A stretch of 64,000 nt of DNA from Stenotrophomonas lacuserhaii (GCF_014836545.1 NZ_JACSQS010000003.1:109091-173090); one strand, 5' to 3'. Shown: positions 9,570-21,976, counted from the stretch's first letter. Translations and numbers: made by a program. The notes: generated by a model from the sequence alone, not told the origin.

Positions 9570-10937
9570 TCAGGATTTCTTCTGCGGCCGCTGCCAGCCT
9601 TCAACCACCTGCTGGCGTGCCCGCGCCACGGTCAGCTGGCCATCCGGCGCGGTGCGGGTGATCACCGATCCGGCGGCGATGGTCGCGCCCTCGCCCACCA
9701 GCACCGGTGCCACCAACGAACTGTTGGAGCCGATGAAGGCGTTGTCGCCGATCGTGGTCTGCGACTTGTTCACGCCGTCGTAGTTGCAGGTGATGGTGCC
9801 GGCGCCGATGTTGACCTTGCTGCCGATGACCGCATCGCCCAGGTAGCTCAGATGGTTGGCCTTGCTGCCCACGCCCATGCGGATCTTCTTGGTTTCCACG
9901 AAGTTGCCCACGTGCACGCCGTCGGCCAGCACGGTGCCAGGGCGCAGCCGCGCGAACGGCCCGACGTGCGCGGCGCCTTCAGACACCACGCCCTCCACGT
10001 CGCAGTGGGCCAGCACCGTGGTGCCCGGGCCCAGGGTGACGTCCTTGAGCCGCGTGAAGGGCCCGATGCTGACCCCGTCGCCCAGTTCCACGCGACCTTC
10101 CAGGATCACGTTGACATCGATCTGCACGTCGCGGCCGACGATCACCTCGCCCCGGATATCAACCCGGGCGGGGTCCAGCACGCGCGCGCCCTGCACGCAC
10201 AGCGCACGCACCGCGCGCTGTTGCCAGGCCCGTTCCAGCTGCGCCAGCTGCCACGGATCATTGGCCCCTTCGGCGTCCTGCGGATCGGCGACCAGGGTCA
10301 TGTCCGCAGCGGTGTACTCGTTGGCGGCAAAGGCGAACACATCGGTCAGGTAGTACTCGCCCTGCGCGTTGGCATTGGACAGCTGCGACAGCCAGCGACG
10401 CAGCGCGGTGGACTCGGCGGTGATGATGCCGGTATTGATGGTGCGGATCCGGCGCTGTTCCTCGCTGGCGTCCTTCTGCTCCACGATCGAGCCGACCTTG
10501 CCCTCGGCATCGCGCACGATGCGTCCGTAGCCGGTCGGGTTGTCCATTTCCGCCGCCAGCACCGCCAGCCGGCCCGGCTGGTCCAGCAGCTCGCGCAGGG
10601 TCTGCGCACGGATCAGCGGCACATCGCCGTACAGCACCAGCACCTGCGCGGCGTCCGGCACCTCCGGCATCGCCTGCGCCACGGCATGTCCGGTGCCCAG
10701 CTGCTGCGACTGCTCGGCCCACAGCAGGTCGGGCTGGCTGGAAAAATGCGCGCGCACGGCATCACCGCCATGGCCGTACACGATGTGGATCGCATCCGGC
10801 TTCAGCTCGCGTGCGGTGGCGATCACGTGGGCCAGCATGGGTTGTCCAGCCACCGGCTGCAGCACCTTCGGCAATACGGACTTCATGCGCTTGCCGGCGC
10901 CAGCGGCGAGGATGATGACGTGCAGGGCTTGGGTCAT
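9570..10937 (-). CDS. glmU: Bifunctional N-acetylglucosamine-1-P uridyltransferase / glucosamine-1-P acetyltransferase
   Basis: GlmU acetylates glucosamine-1-phosphate and then couples it to UTP, giving UDP-GlcNAc. The N-terminal pyrophosphorylase domain (1-230) starts with [13 protein letters not shown], and [11 protein letters not shown] is a nucleotide-site motif. The C-terminal left-handed beta-helix (about 250-450) shows hexapeptide repeats and the acetyltransferase segment [20 protein letters not shown]. The length of 455 residues is normal. The gene ends 49 bases from the kinase gene, convergent with it, and is divergent from the GtrA-like gene. Confidence 0.98.
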   Translation of the reverse strand: MTQALHVIILAAGAGKRMKSVLPKVLQPVAGQPMLAHVIATARELKPDAIHIVYGHGGDAVRAHFSSQPDLLWAEQSQQLGTGHAVAQAMPEVPDAAQVLVLYGDVPLIRAQTLRELLDQPGRLAVLAAEMDNPTGYGRIVRDAEGKVGSIVEQKDASEEQRRIRTINTGIITAESTALRRWLSQLSNANAQGEYYLTDVFAFAANEYTAADMTLVADPQDAEGANDPWQLAQLERAWQQRAVRALCVQGARVLDPARVDIRGEVIVGRDVQIDVNVILEGRVELGDGVSIGPFTRLKDVTLGPGTTVLAHCDVEGVVSEGAAHVGPFARLRPGTVLADGVHVGNFVETKKIRMGVGSKANHLSYLGDAVIGSKVNIGAGTITCNYDGVNKSQTTIGDNAFIGSNSSLVAPVLVGEGATIAAGSVITRTAPDGQLTVARARQQVVEGWQRPQKKS

Positions 10938-11019
10938 GGAAAAAGGGGTCCGCGATGGTTTCGCGACATTCTAGAACGGCCGCCGTTAACATGACTCACG
11001 CATCCTGCATCTTCCGTCC

Positions 11020-11403
11020 ATGACCCTGCTCCGCCAAGGTGGCTCCTACCTCATCGTCGGCCTGCTCCAGCTGCTGCTGGACTGGTGCGTATTCGTCGCC
11101 GTGACCGCGTTGGGCGTGCCGGTGGTGCCGGGCAACGTGATCGCACGCGCCTGCGGGATGCTGTTGGGCTTCTGGCTCAACGGACGCTACACCTTTGCCG
11201 ATGCCGGCAAGCAACGGCTGGGATGGAAGCGCTTTGGCCGTTTCATCGCACTGTGGGCCGTGCTCACCGTGCTCAGCACCGTACTGGTCAATGCAGCAGA
11301 TCAAGCATTGGGGCTGAAGTACGCATGGCTGGCCAAGCCGCTGGTGGAAGGTGGGCTGGCCGGGCTGTCGTTCCTGCTGATGCGGCGCCTGGTGTTCCGC
11401 TGA
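11020..11403 (+). CDS. GtrA-like membrane protein
   Basis: The protein is a 127-residue, very hydrophobic protein with four predicted membrane segments. FWLNGRYTF resembles the GtrA motif FxxNRxWTF. GtrA proteins are thought to flip polyprenyl-phosphate-linked sugars across the inner membrane for glucosylation of surface polysaccharides. The next large gene (minus strand) encodes a polytopic membrane protein of the kind that uses such carriers, but the two are convergent and a link is only suggestive. Confidence 0.75.
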   Translation: MTLLRQGGSYLIVGLLQLLLDWCVFVAVTALGVPVVPGNVIARACGMLLGFWLNGRYTFADAGKQRLGWKRFGRFIALWAVLTVLSTVLVNAADQALGLKYAWLAKPLVEGGLAGLSFLLMRRLVFR

Positions 11404-11424
11404 CCTGCCCCGCCCGCTGCGCTC

Positions 11425-11495
11425 GCCGACCATGGGTCGGCGCTACCACTCCGTTACAGGGTCTCGCCCCGGTAGCGCCGATCCATGGTCGGCGG
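11425..11495. repeat. Inverted pair of GTAG-type REP hairpins
   Basis: GCCGACCATGGGTCGGCGCTACC (11425-11447, read inverted) faces GGTAGCGCCGATCCATGGTCGGCGG (11471-11495). Each copy is a hairpin and the two face each other between convergent genes. They are a likely stop or stability element for both transcripts. Confidence 0.75.
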
Positions 11496-11512
11496 CATCG
11501 GTCAGGCGACGC

Positions 11513-13714
11513 TCAGCGGCCGAGGCGCTGCCCCAGTCCATCGCGCCATAACTGCAGCGGACTGAAACGGAACGCCACCTGGTGGCGACCGGCCGGTACG
11601 CAGACCGCACGGAACAGCCCGTTGGCGCGCATCAGCGGGATTACCGCCCCATCCACGCTGGCCTGCCAGCCCGGAGCGGACACCTCATTGACCACCAGCC
11701 ACGCCGGCGCGGCCGCATCCACCTGCACGCTCAGCCCGCTGGCCCGGTAGACCGTCGCGCCCACCTGCAGCGTGCCCGCACCGGCATCGGCACACGCCGC
11801 CTGCGTAGCGCCGGGCAGCCAGACCGTGCTGTTGAAGTCGGTCCGGTTGAAGGCCGCGGCAGGCGGCAGGTCTTCATCATGACGATGCACTGCCGTGGGA
11901 TTGAGCATCCGCGGCAGCACGCTGTCACGCTGCATTACCTGCAGTTCGGCGTCGTAGGCATGCGAACCCGGGAACGCGGTCGGTGCCAGCACCCAGCGCA
12001 CGCCGATCAGATCGTAGAGCGGTGCATCGAAGTCGGGCGTCCATGGCGTTTCCGGTTTCTGCTGCACGCTGTCGAGCGGATCGCCGGGCATGCCGAGCAT
12101 CTGCAGGGCACGGCGGTCGAGCAGCGGATTGTAGCCATTGGCCAATGCCAGCCCATGCACGGCCGCGCCATTGGTCAACGGCCCGACGCCGAAGGCCAGT
12201 GCGCGTTCCGGCGGGCCTTCGCTGCGCTGGGCGGACAACAGCTGGTACGCACTCTGCGCCGGGCCGGGCCGCGTTGCGGTCAGCACCGGACGGGTGGCGC
12301 TGCGCGCGTTGAACGACGTGCTGACGTTGAAGATCAGCAGGTCCAGCAGCATCAATCCCAGCAGCCAGCGCGAGGGCGACCGGTGGCGTATCAACTGACG
12401 CACCGCGACCGCCCCGATGGCGACGCTGATTGCCAGCCACGCCGCCCCCTGCAGGCGTCCACTGCCCAGGACCAGCCACGCACCGGCGATGGCCAGCACG
12501 GCCACCACCAGCAGCGAGGGCAGGTGCGGGCGCAACGGATCGCGCTGCAGGGCCGACTGCAGCGCATGCGCGGACAGCCATGCCGCCGCCGGGACGGCGA
12601 GGAACAATCCATCCGACGGGCGACGGAACAGGTCCAGCCCCGGCAGCCAGCCGAACAGCCACGGGAACAGGGGCGTGGCACCGCCCAGCGCGAACAGCAC
12701 AGCCAGCACGAAGACCGCCAGCGCGATGCGCGCCCCGCGCGGATCGCTGCGCACCACCGCGCCACCCCATGCAAGCCACACCGCCAACGGCACCGCGCCC
12801 ATGTACAGATAGTCGGTTGTGATATCCCCGAAGGCCCAGCTGTCGCCGCGCCCTTGTTCGAACACGTTGCCGGACAGCAGCGTGACCAGGGATTGCCAGT
12901 GGATGGCGCCCGGCAGGGCGGCCTGCAGTGACACCCCATCACGGTTGGTATGGGCCAGCCACGCGAACGTGGACAGCCATTGCGGGGCACTGATCGCCGC
13001 GGCAATCGCGCCTACCGCCGCAAGCTGCAGGCACAGTCGGGTGCGCCGTGCGCGCGCCATCGCGATAGCCGCCATCGTATACACCGCACACGCCAGCACG
13101 ATCAGGTAGGTGACCTGGGTCAGCTGCAGCGCACTCAGTCCGCCGACAACGCCGGCCAGCACGGCATGGCGCCAGTGCAGATGACGGCGCAGCTGGTCCA
13201 GCGCCAGCCACAGCCAAGGCAGCAGGCAGTAACTGACGATCATCGGGGTGTGCTGCAGGCGCGCCGCCGCGACCCCGCCGAACAGGAACACCAGTGCGAA
13301 CATCAGCTGCGGCAACCGCTGCAGGCCTTGGGTTGCCGCAAGTTTCAACGCCCCCATCCCCGCCACCAGCACATGCAGCAGGATCACCACCGTGAACCAG
13401 TGCAGCGAGGCCGGCGCCAGCAGCATCGGCAGCACCACGGTCGGCTGCAGTGTCATCATCTGCGGGTCAGCCAGCTGCGGATAGCCGCCATGCAGGTAGG
13501 GATTCCACCAGGGGACGTCCCCCAGCAGCAGCTGCTGGGCAGTGAAGCTCACCGCAGGGAAAAACTGCTGGACCGCATCGAAGGGAATCGTCCAGACGCC
13601 GAGCAGCCACGGCAGGCACAGCACCAGCCACAGGACGCACCAGGCGAAACCCGGCTTGGCGGTTGCACGGGTCCAGCGGTCGTTGACCGAAACCGCGCCG
13701 ATAGTCTGCTGCAC
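11513..13714 (-). CDS. Large polytopic membrane protein, YfhO/glycosyltransferase-like
   Basis: From the GTG at 13714 the protein has 733 residues, with roughly a dozen membrane segments in the first 480 and a soluble periplasmic-looking tail. The first loop has a conserved-looking WTIPFDAVQQFFP and later WWNPYLHGGYPQLADPQ, an arrangement typical of the YfhO-like group of putative GT-C glycosyltransferases (an acidic residue in the first loop, then WNPxxxGGxP). YfhO proteins are linked to glycosylation of surface polymers. I chose GTG 13714 because AAGGAGA lies just upstream; an ATG at 13762 would overlap the chorismate mutase gene by 31 bases. Substrate unknown. Confidence 0.7.
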   Translation of the reverse strand: MQQTIGAVSVNDRWTRATAKPGFAWCVLWLVLCLPWLLGVWTIPFDAVQQFFPAVSFTAQQLLLGDVPWWNPYLHGGYPQLADPQMMTLQPTVVLPMLLAPASLHWFTVVILLHVLVAGMGALKLAATQGLQRLPQLMFALVFLFGGVAAARLQHTPMIVSYCLLPWLWLALDQLRRHLHWRHAVLAGVVGGLSALQLTQVTYLIVLACAVYTMAAIAMARARRTRLCLQLAAVGAIAAAISAPQWLSTFAWLAHTNRDGVSLQAALPGAIHWQSLVTLLSGNVFEQGRGDSWAFGDITTDYLYMGAVPLAVWLAWGGAVVRSDPRGARIALAVFVLAVLFALGGATPLFPWLFGWLPGLDLFRRPSDGLFLAVPAAAWLSAHALQSALQRDPLRPHLPSLLVVAVLAIAGAWLVLGSGRLQGAAWLAISVAIGAVAVRQLIRHRSPSRWLLGLMLLDLLIFNVSTSFNARSATRPVLTATRPGPAQSAYQLLSAQRSEGPPERALAFGVGPLTNGAAVHGLALANGYNPLLDRRALQMLGMPGDPLDSVQQKPETPWTPDFDAPLYDLIGVRWVLAPTAFPGSHAYDAELQVMQRDSVLPRMLNPTAVHRHDEDLPPAAAFNRTDFNSTVWLPGATQAACADAGAGTLQVGATVYRASGLSVQVDAAAPAWLVVNEVSAPGWQASVDGAVIPLMRANGLFRAVCVPAGRHQVAFRFSPLQLWRDGLGQRLGR

Positions 13715-13731
13715 CCTGCTCTCCTTGCTTA

Positions 13732-14277
13732 TCAGCGCCTGCCGCCAGCCTCGGGGCGGCAAAGATCAATCATAGCCCGCACCAGCGCGACATGCCCGAC
13801 CGCCTCCTGCGTGCTGTGATCCACCGCCTCGGCGACCGTCTTCGTACAGCCCGGCCGGCCGCGCTGCGGGGCGATGCCGGGCCAAAGCGCGAGCAGCTTT
13901 TCGTCTACCACGTCGATCATGCCGCGCAGTTCCTCCAGCGAAGGCGCCGGCGCCGGCACCTCGCCTGCCGCATAGCGATGGAACACCACATGCTGGATCA
14001 GCTTGTTGGCCTCGATCAGCTGGCGGTAGAAGTCCACGACCGCCTCCGCGTCCAGGCCGAGCTGAGTCGCCCGGACACGCTTGTCCTGAAGCACCTGTGC
14101 TTCGCGGACGGGATCTTCCACCGGGCGCGCGGCCGGGTACTTGAACGCCGCCACCTGATGCGCGATGGCATTGCGCTCGGCGGCCACAGCAACGAAGCGA
14201 TCCATCGGGGTGGCCTGCACGGCGGCAGGCAGCAACGTGGCGAGAAGCATTGCGCGGCAGTAGTTGAGAACAGGCAT
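13732..14277 (-). CDS. Secreted (periplasmic) chorismate mutase, AroQ-gamma class
   Basis: Chorismate mutase converts chorismate to prephenate on the way to Phe and Tyr. This 181-residue protein begins with a signal peptide (about 1-22, ending VQATP) and so should act in the periplasm, unlike the usual cytoplasmic fusion PheA. The mature part reads FVAVAAERNAIAHQVAAFKY then PVEDPVREAQVL, the AroQ helix-1 pattern with the catalytic Arg/Lys set, and has two cysteines near the end that could form the disulfide seen in the class. I chose the ATG at 14277. The next gene downstream starts 17 bases after it, suggesting co-transcription. The function of exported chorismate mutases is not settled. Confidence 0.82.
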   Translation of the reverse strand: MPVLNYCRAMLLATLLPAAVQATPMDRFVAVAAERNAIAHQVAAFKYPAARPVEDPVREAQVLQDKRVRATQLGLDAEAVVDFYRQLIEANKLIQHVVFHRYAAGEVPAPAPSLEELRGMIDVVDEKLLALWPGIAPQRGRPGCTKTVAEAVDHSTQEAVGHVALVRAMIDLCRPEAGGRR

Positions 14278-14377
14278 GGCGCAGCTTCCGGAAGAAAGAA
14301 GCACACAGGGTGAACACCTTGGGTCGCCAGCACGAGGAACCGGCGCACAGTTCGGCCGGCATCATGGGCAATGCGCG

Positions 14378-14407
14378 GAAAATACAAACGCCGGCACAGG
14401 GCCGGCG
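14378..14407 (-). terminator. Terminator of the atp operon
   Basis: On the minus strand CGCCGGC and GCCGGCG form a perfect 7-bp stem with a 5-base loop (14389-14407). It is followed by TTTGTATTTT (14378-14387). It lies 68 bases after the atpC stop. Confidence 0.7.
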
Positions 14408-14432
14408 TCGGAACAACCAACGGAGATGGAGC

Positions 14433-14453
14433 GTGACGACCAACGGTCGTCAC
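14433..14453. repeat. Short palindrome of the GTGACGACC type
   Basis: GTGACGACC and GGTCGTCAC form a perfect hairpin between the atpC stop and the atp terminator. The same arms occur at 22011-22053, so it is a repeat family and not a unique site. Confidence 0.6.
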
Positions 14454-14474
14454 CCACCGGACCCATCCAAGGGT

Positions 14475-14897
14475 TCAGTGCTTCAGGTTCTTGCGCAGGC
14501 GCTCCAGCGCCTGCAGCTGGGCAGTCACTTCGGCCAGCTTCTGCTGGGCCTCGGCGATCTCCATGCCTTCACCGCGGTTGGCCAGCATGCGCTCGGCTTC
14601 TTCCTTGGCCTTGCGCACCGATGCTTCATCGATATCCTGCGCGCGGATCGCGGTGTCAGCCAGCACGGTAACCACCTGCGGCTGCACTTCCAGGATGCCG
14701 CCGGAGATGAAGAAGTCCAGCTGCTCGCCATTGGCCTGGGTCACCACGATCTTGCCCGGCTTGAGGCGGGTGATCAGCGGTGCGTGCTTGGGCGCGATGC
14801 CCAGTTCGCCCAGCTCACCGGTGGCCACGACCAGGGTCGCTTCACCCCGGAAGATTTCCTGCTCGGCGCTGACGATGTCGCAACGGATCGTGCTCAT
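14475..14897 (-). CDS. atpC: ATP synthase F1 epsilon subunit
   Basis: Epsilon is part of the central stalk and inhibits ATP hydrolysis. From MSTIRCD at 14897 it has 140 residues: an N-terminal beta-sandwich (about 1-85, with [16 protein letters not shown]) and a C-terminal helical hairpin. A start further upstream at 14948 would add 17 residues outside the family's normal N-terminus. It is the last gene of the atp operon. Confidence 0.96.
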   Translation of the reverse strand: MSTIRCDIVSAEQEIFRGEATLVVATGELGELGIAPKHAPLITRLKPGKIVVTQANGEQLDFFISGGILEVQPQVVTVLADTAIRAQDIDEASVRKAKEEAERMLANRGEGMEIAEAQQKLAEVTAQLQALERLRKNLKH

Positions 14898-15010
14898 GCA
14901 AATCTCTTCACTGTTCGCGGCGGCACGATGCCACCGGGGAGGAGCCACGGCGCGGACGGGTGTCCAGCGCCGGTGTCAGCTCGGGCAGGATCGCTCCCGC
15001 CCGATCCGGA

Positions 15011-17318
<2,308 letters not shown>

Positions 17319-17341
17319 CTCTTATTCCCGTATGTTCAACG

Positions 17342-17369
17342 GTAGAGCGGGGACCTGCCCCGCTCCACG
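17342..17369. repeat. GTAG-type hairpin inside the atp operon
   Basis: GTAG is followed by the perfect arms GAGCGGGG (17345-17352) and CCCCGCTC (17358-17365). It lies between atpA and atpG. As a stable hairpin in the middle of the message it may protect the upstream alpha transcript from 3' exonucleases, one way to set different subunit levels. Confidence 0.7.
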
Positions 17370-17376
17370 TGCGCTG

Positions 17377-18924
17377 TTACCAGCTGCCGGTGGTCTTGAA
17401 CTCGGTGATGCCCTTCTTGAAGGCACCTTCGATGTCATTGTCCCAACCGCCGGTGGCGTTGACCTTGCCGATCAGCTCGCCCTGGGTGTTGGCGAAGTGC
17501 GCGTGCAGGCCTTCTTCGAACGCCAGCAGCTTGTTGACCGGCACGTCGTCGAGGTAACCCTCGTTGACGGCGTAGATCGACAGCGCCTGGTTGGCGATCG
17601 ACATCGGGGCGTACTGCTTCTGCTTCATCAGTTCGGTGACGCGCTGGCCACGCTCGAGCTGCTTGCGGGTCGCTTCGTCCAGGTCCGAGGCAAACTGCGC
17701 GAACGCAGCCAGCTCGCGGTACTGCGCCAGCGAGATACGGATGCCGCCGGAGAGCTTCTTGATGATCTTGGTCTGGGCCGAACCACCCACGCGCGACACC
17801 GAGATACCGGCGTTGACGGCCGGACGGATACCGGCGTTGAACAGATCGGTTTCCAGGAAGATCTGGCCGTCGGTGATCGAGATCACGTTGGTCGGCACGA
17901 ACGCGGACACGTCGCCGGCCTGCGTTTCGATGATCGGCAGCGCGGTCAGCGAGCCGGTCTTGCCGGTCACCGCACCGTTGGTGAACTTCTCCACATACTC
18001 TTCGGACACGCGGGCAGCGCGCTCGAGCAGGCGGGAGTGCAGGTAGAACACGTCACCCGGGTAGGCTTCACGGCCCGGCGGGCGCTTCAGCAGCAGCGAG
18101 ATCTGGCGGTAGGCAACAGCCTGCTTGGACAGATCGTCGTACACGATCAGCGCGTCTTCGCCGCGGTCCATGAAGTACTCACCCATGGTGCAGCCGGAGT
18201 AGGCGCTGATGTACTGCATCGCGGCCGATTCGGACGCGGTGGCGGCCACGACCACGGTGTGGGCCAGGGCGCCGTTTTCTTCCAGCTTGCGCACGATGTT
18301 GGCCACGGTCGATGCCTTCTGGCCGATCGCGACGTACACGCACTTGATGCCGGTGTCCTTCTGGTTGATCACCGCATCGATGGCCAGAGCGGTCTTGCCG
18401 GTCTGGCGGTCACCGATGACCAGCTCGCGCTGGCCGCGGCCGATCGGGATCATCGAGTCGACCGACTTGTAACCGGTCTGCACCGGCTGGTCGACGGACT
18501 TGCGCCAGATCACGCCCGGGGCCACACGCTCCACCGGAGCGGTCAGCTGGGTGCCCAGCGGGCCCTTGCCGTCGATCGGCTCGCCCAGCGCGTTCACCAC
18601 GCGGCCAAGCAGTTCCGGACCGACCGGCACTTCCAGGATGCGGCCGGTGGTCTTGGCCACGTCGCCTTCGCGCAGGTTCTGGTACTCGCCCAGCACCACG
18701 GCGCCGACCGAATCGCGCTCCAGGTTCAGGGCCAGGGCGAAGGTGTTGTTCGGCAGTTCGATCATTTCGCCCTGCATCACGTCGGCCAGGCCGAAGATGC
18801 GCACGATGCCGTCGGACACGCTGGTCACGGTGCCTTCGTTGCGCGATTCCGCGGCCAGCTTGACCTTCTCGATGCGGTTCTTGATCAGTTCGCTGATTTC
18901 GGAGGGGTTGAGCGTGGTTGCCAT
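17377..18924 (-). CDS. atpA: ATP synthase F1 alpha subunit
   Basis: Alpha binds nucleotide at the non-catalytic sites and shapes the catalytic ones. The 515-residue protein has the P-loop [14 protein letters not shown], the arginine-finger region [12 protein letters not shown] and the N-terminal delta-binding helix ([13 protein letters not shown]). Length is normal. Confidence 0.98.
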   Translation of the reverse strand: MATTLNPSEISELIKNRIEKVKLAAESRNEGTVTSVSDGIVRIFGLADVMQGEMIELPNNTFALALNLERDSVGAVVLGEYQNLREGDVAKTTGRILEVPVGPELLGRVVNALGEPIDGKGPLGTQLTAPVERVAPGVIWRKSVDQPVQTGYKSVDSMIPIGRGQRELVIGDRQTGKTALAIDAVINQKDTGIKCVYVAIGQKASTVANIVRKLEENGALAHTVVVAATASESAAMQYISAYSGCTMGEYFMDRGEDALIVYDDLSKQAVAYRQISLLLKRPPGREAYPGDVFYLHSRLLERAARVSEEYVEKFTNGAVTGKTGSLTALPIIETQAGDVSAFVPTNVISITDGQIFLETDLFNAGIRPAVNAGISVSRVGGSAQTKIIKKLSGGIRISLAQYRELAAFAQFASDLDEATRKQLERGQRVTELMKQKQYAPMSIANQALSIYAVNEGYLDDVPVNKLLAFEEGLHAHFANTQGELIGKVNATGGWDNDIEGAFKKGITEFKTTGSW

Positions 18925-18968
18925 CGTCGAGTCCTAGTGCCGGCGTTGAGGCCGGACGGTAATTGAAT

Positions 18969-19496
18969 TCAGTTAGCGAGCGCGGTCTGCAGGCGGGCAA
19001 GCTTGCCCTTCAGCGAACCGTCGATGACCACGTCACCGGCGTCGATCACGGCGCCGCCGATCAGCGAGGCATCCACCGCGGTGGACACTTCCACATCGCG
19101 GCCGAAGCGCTTGCGCAGGGCAGCCTTGATCGCATCCAGTTCAGCGGCGGCCAGTTCGTTGGCCGAGGTCACGGTGGCCTTGACCACGTGTTCGGCTTCG
19201 GCACGCAGCTGGTCGTACATCCCAGCGATTTCCGGCAGCAGCGGCAGGCGGTGGGCATCGGCCAGGATGGACAGGAAACGCGAGAAGGTCTCGCTGCGCT
19301 GTTCCGGTGCCAGCAGGGCGACGGCATCGTCGCGACCCAGCTCCGGGTTGGCGAGCAGGGCCGACACGCGCGGGTCGGCAGCGACGTGGGCGGAGAACGC
19401 AAGCGCGTCCGACCACGGCGCGAACGCACCTTCGTCGCGCGCGGTCGCAAAAGCGGCGCGGGCGTAGGGACGGGCAAGCGTGAGGGCCTGGCTCAT
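18969..19496 (-). CDS. atpH: ATP synthase F1 delta subunit
   Basis: Delta joins F1 to the peripheral stalk. From MSQALTLARP at 19496 it has 175 residues, with the family's start ARPYARAAFATA and C-terminal GGAVIDAGDVVIDGSLKGKL. An upstream in-frame start at 19547 would run into atpF and is not used. It begins 1 base after the atpF stop. Confidence 0.95.
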   Translation of the reverse strand: MSQALTLARPYARAAFATARDEGAFAPWSDALAFSAHVAADPRVSALLANPELGRDDAVALLAPEQRSETFSRFLSILADAHRLPLLPEIAGMYDQLRAEAEHVVKATVTSANELAAAELDAIKAALRKRFGRDVEVSTAVDASLIGGAVIDAGDVVIDGSLKGKLARLQTALAN

Positions 19497-19497
19497 G

Positions 19498-19968
19498 TCA
19501 GATCTCCGAAGCCAGCTCGTCGAGCAGCGCCTTGTGGGCGTTGGCATCGATTTCGCGCTTGAGCAGCTTCTCTGCGCCGCTTACGGCCAGCGCGGAAACC
19601 TGCTTGCGCAGCTCTTCGCGGGCACGGTTGGCAGCCAGGTCAATCTCAGCCTGGGCCAGTTCTTTCTGGCGGTTGGCTTCGGTGATCGCTTCATTCTTGG
19701 CGGCTTCAACGATCTGGTTGGCGCGCGCGTGGGCCTGGTCAATGATTTCATTGGCCTTGCCGCGGGCTTCCTTCAGCGCCTCGTTGACCTTGTCCTGTGC
19801 CTGGGCGAGGTCCTTCTGGCTGCGATCGGCAGCGGCGAGACCTTCAGCGATCTTCTGCTGGCGCTCTTCGATCGCGTTCATCAGGGGCGGCCAGATCTTG
19901 GTCGCGATGATCCAGATCAGGGCAGCAAAGGCCAGGGCCTGGGCGATGAGGGTAAAACCGATATCCAT
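19498..19968 (-). CDS. atpF: ATP synthase F0 b subunit
   Basis: The b subunit dimer is the peripheral stalk. Its 156 residues are one N-terminal membrane segment (about 5-25) and a long charged helix rich in Ala, Glu and Lys. [20 protein letters not shown] resembles the usual MNxNxTLxGQxxxFxxFV start. Confidence 0.96.
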   Translation of the reverse strand: MDIGFTLIAQALAFAALIWIIATKIWPPLMNAIEERQQKIAEGLAAADRSQKDLAQAQDKVNEALKEARGKANEIIDQAHARANQIVEAAKNEAITEANRQKELAQAEIDLAANRAREELRKQVSALAVSGAEKLLKREIDANAHKALLDELASEI

Positions 19969-20082
19969 TGTTTTCGCTCAGTCAGTGGTGACGGGGTGGA
20001 CGTGCCGCCTTGCCGGCGGCACCTCCGAACCTTCATCCGCAACCAGGCGCCGAAGCGCCCGGTCGTTTCACTTGGGGCTGGA

Positions 20083-20424
<342 letters not shown>

Positions 20425-20450
20425 CTAACGGATGAAGGGTGCAGCGAAAC

Positions 20451-21239
20451 TCAGTGAGCGTCTTCCGACAGGCTCAGGTACACGATGGACAGCATCATGA
20501 AGATGAAAGCCTGCAGCGGGATCACCAGCAGGTGGAACAGCATCCAGCCGAAGCCGGCGAACGCGCCTGCGAAGATGCCGGCGATACCTGCACCGCCCAG
20601 CACCCAGATCAGCAGGAACACGATTTCACCGCCGAACATGTTGCCGAACAGTCGCATCGCCAGCGAAATCGGCTTGCTCAGCCACTCCACGATGTTCAGG
20701 ATCAGGTTGAACGGCAGCATCCACTTGCCGAACGGGGCGGTCAGGAATTCCTTGGTGAAGCCGCCGATGCCCTTGGCGCGCAGCGCGAAGAACAGCATCA
20801 GGAAGAACACGCTGATCGACATGCCGAGGGTGGCGTTGACGTCGGCGGTCGGCACCGGCTTCCAGTACGGCACGCCCAGCAGTTCGAGCGGGATGGCGAT
20901 GAAGTCGGCCGGGATCATCTTGATGAGGTTCATCAGGAGGATCCAGAAGAAGATCGTGATCGCGATCGGGGTCACCAGCTTGCTGGTGCCGTGGTAGGTG
21001 TCCTTGGCCTGGCGGTCAACGAACTCCAGGCAGATCTCCACGAAGGCCTGCCACTTGCCCGGCACGCCGGCCGTGGCATTGCGGGTCGCCATCCAGAAGG
21101 CGAAAACCATCACCAGACCCATCAGGACCGACGTGGCGATGGTATCCAGGTGCAGCGCCCACGGGCTGCCATGCCCAACGGTGAGGTTGTGCAGGTGATG
21201 CTGGATATAGGAGGTGGGTGTCAGCGCCTCGCCTGCCAT
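20451..21239 (-). CDS. atpB: ATP synthase F0 a subunit
   Basis: Subunit a forms the proton half-channels. The 262-residue protein has five or six membrane segments and the essential Arg in PISLAMRLFGNMFGGE. It is followed by atpE after 65 bases. Confidence 0.97.
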   Translation of the reverse strand: MAGEALTPTSYIQHHLHNLTVGHGSPWALHLDTIATSVLMGLVMVFAFWMATRNATAGVPGKWQAFVEICLEFVDRQAKDTYHGTSKLVTPIAITIFFWILLMNLIKMIPADFIAIPLELLGVPYWKPVPTADVNATLGMSISVFFLMLFFALRAKGIGGFTKEFLTAPFGKWMLPFNLILNIVEWLSKPISLAMRLFGNMFGGEIVFLLIWVLGGAGIAGIFAGAFAGFGWMLFHLLVIPLQAFIFMMLSIVYLSLSEDAH

Positions 21240-21271
21240 GTGTCCGGAACCTTAGTTATTAAGAAATTCGA

Positions 21272-21670
21272 TCAACGCCTGGCCAGAGCCAGGACCTGGA
21301 ACATCAAGCCGACCGCGATACCGGCCAGCAGTGCCACCGCCGGCAGCCTGAACACCAGGATGCCTGCGATCAACACGCCAAATACCACGGCCCACTTGGC
21401 AACGACGGCGATGATCAGCCTTGCCATTGCCGAGCCAGCTGCCTGTACCCCACCGCCCAGTGCCATCCGTGCCGCCACCCAGCCACCGGCCGAAACCGCG
21501 AGCCCGGAAAGCAGTGCGCCAAGCGCATGTTTCGGACTCACCAGCAGGAAGCCAAGGGCCAGGACAATCACCGCGGCCAGCGGGTAGACCGCGGCGCGCA
21601 GCATCAGTCGCCGACCCGGATCAACGGAATTCAGCACAGAGACGTCCCGCACATTTGGAGTGATAGGCAT
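21272..21670 (-). CDS. atpI: ATP synthase subunit I (AtpI-like)
   Basis: The 132-residue protein has four predicted membrane segments, and its position as first gene of the operon is that of atpI, which helps assemble the c ring. Sequence conservation in this family is low, so the call rests mainly on position, size and topology. It starts 32 bases upstream of atpB on the same strand. Confidence 0.82.
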   Translation of the reverse strand: MPITPNVRDVSVLNSVDPGRRLMLRAAVYPLAAVIVLALGFLLVSPKHALGALLSGLAVSAGGWVAARMALGGGVQAAGSAMARLIIAVVAKWAVVFGVLIAGILVFRLPAVALLAGIAVGLMFQVLALARR

Positions 21671-21867
21671 GAGGCAGCTGCGTGGTGCCTCGTCGAGCCG
21701 CCAAATTATAGCAATGGGACAATTTGCGAGACAACCGCCGCGTGTTCATCCCGGATCGATGCAAGTTGCGGGATGACCGGGATTTTTCCGGCCGGGGGCG
21801 GGACAATCAGGCCCAGCGGGGCTCCCGCCCCTGCGGCGATGCAGCATTGAACTTTCGTCGCGGCGGT

Positions 21868-21962
21868 GTGTCCAACCCCTCGACCTGCGCTCTCTCATCC
21901 TCGTCGGCGCAGTTGCGCAGGTCTGCACGGGGTCCCGCCGCTGCCCGGCGGGACTTTTTTTT
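21868..21962 (+). ncRNA. Candidate structured small RNA with intrinsic terminator
   Basis: GACCTGCGC (21882-21890) pairs perfectly with GCGCAGGTC (21915-21923); flanking ACCCC and GGGGT can extend the stem. Nine bases later comes an intrinsic terminator: GTCCCGCC/GGCGGGAC with eight T. No plus-strand gene lies upstream that would need a terminator, since atpI points the other way. The loop CTCTCATCCTCGTCG is single-stranded and pyrimidine-rich. The 5' end and promoter are guesses; I do not recognise a known RNA family. Confidence 0.4.
21932..21962 (+). terminator. Strong intrinsic terminator without an upstream gene
   Basis: An 8-bp GC-rich stem (21932-21939 with 21947-21954), a 7-base loop and eight T follow. 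It terminates plus-strand transcripts just before the repeat cluster and supports the small RNA call. Confidence 0.8.
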
Positions 21963-21976
21963 GTGCCGCTGCGCTC

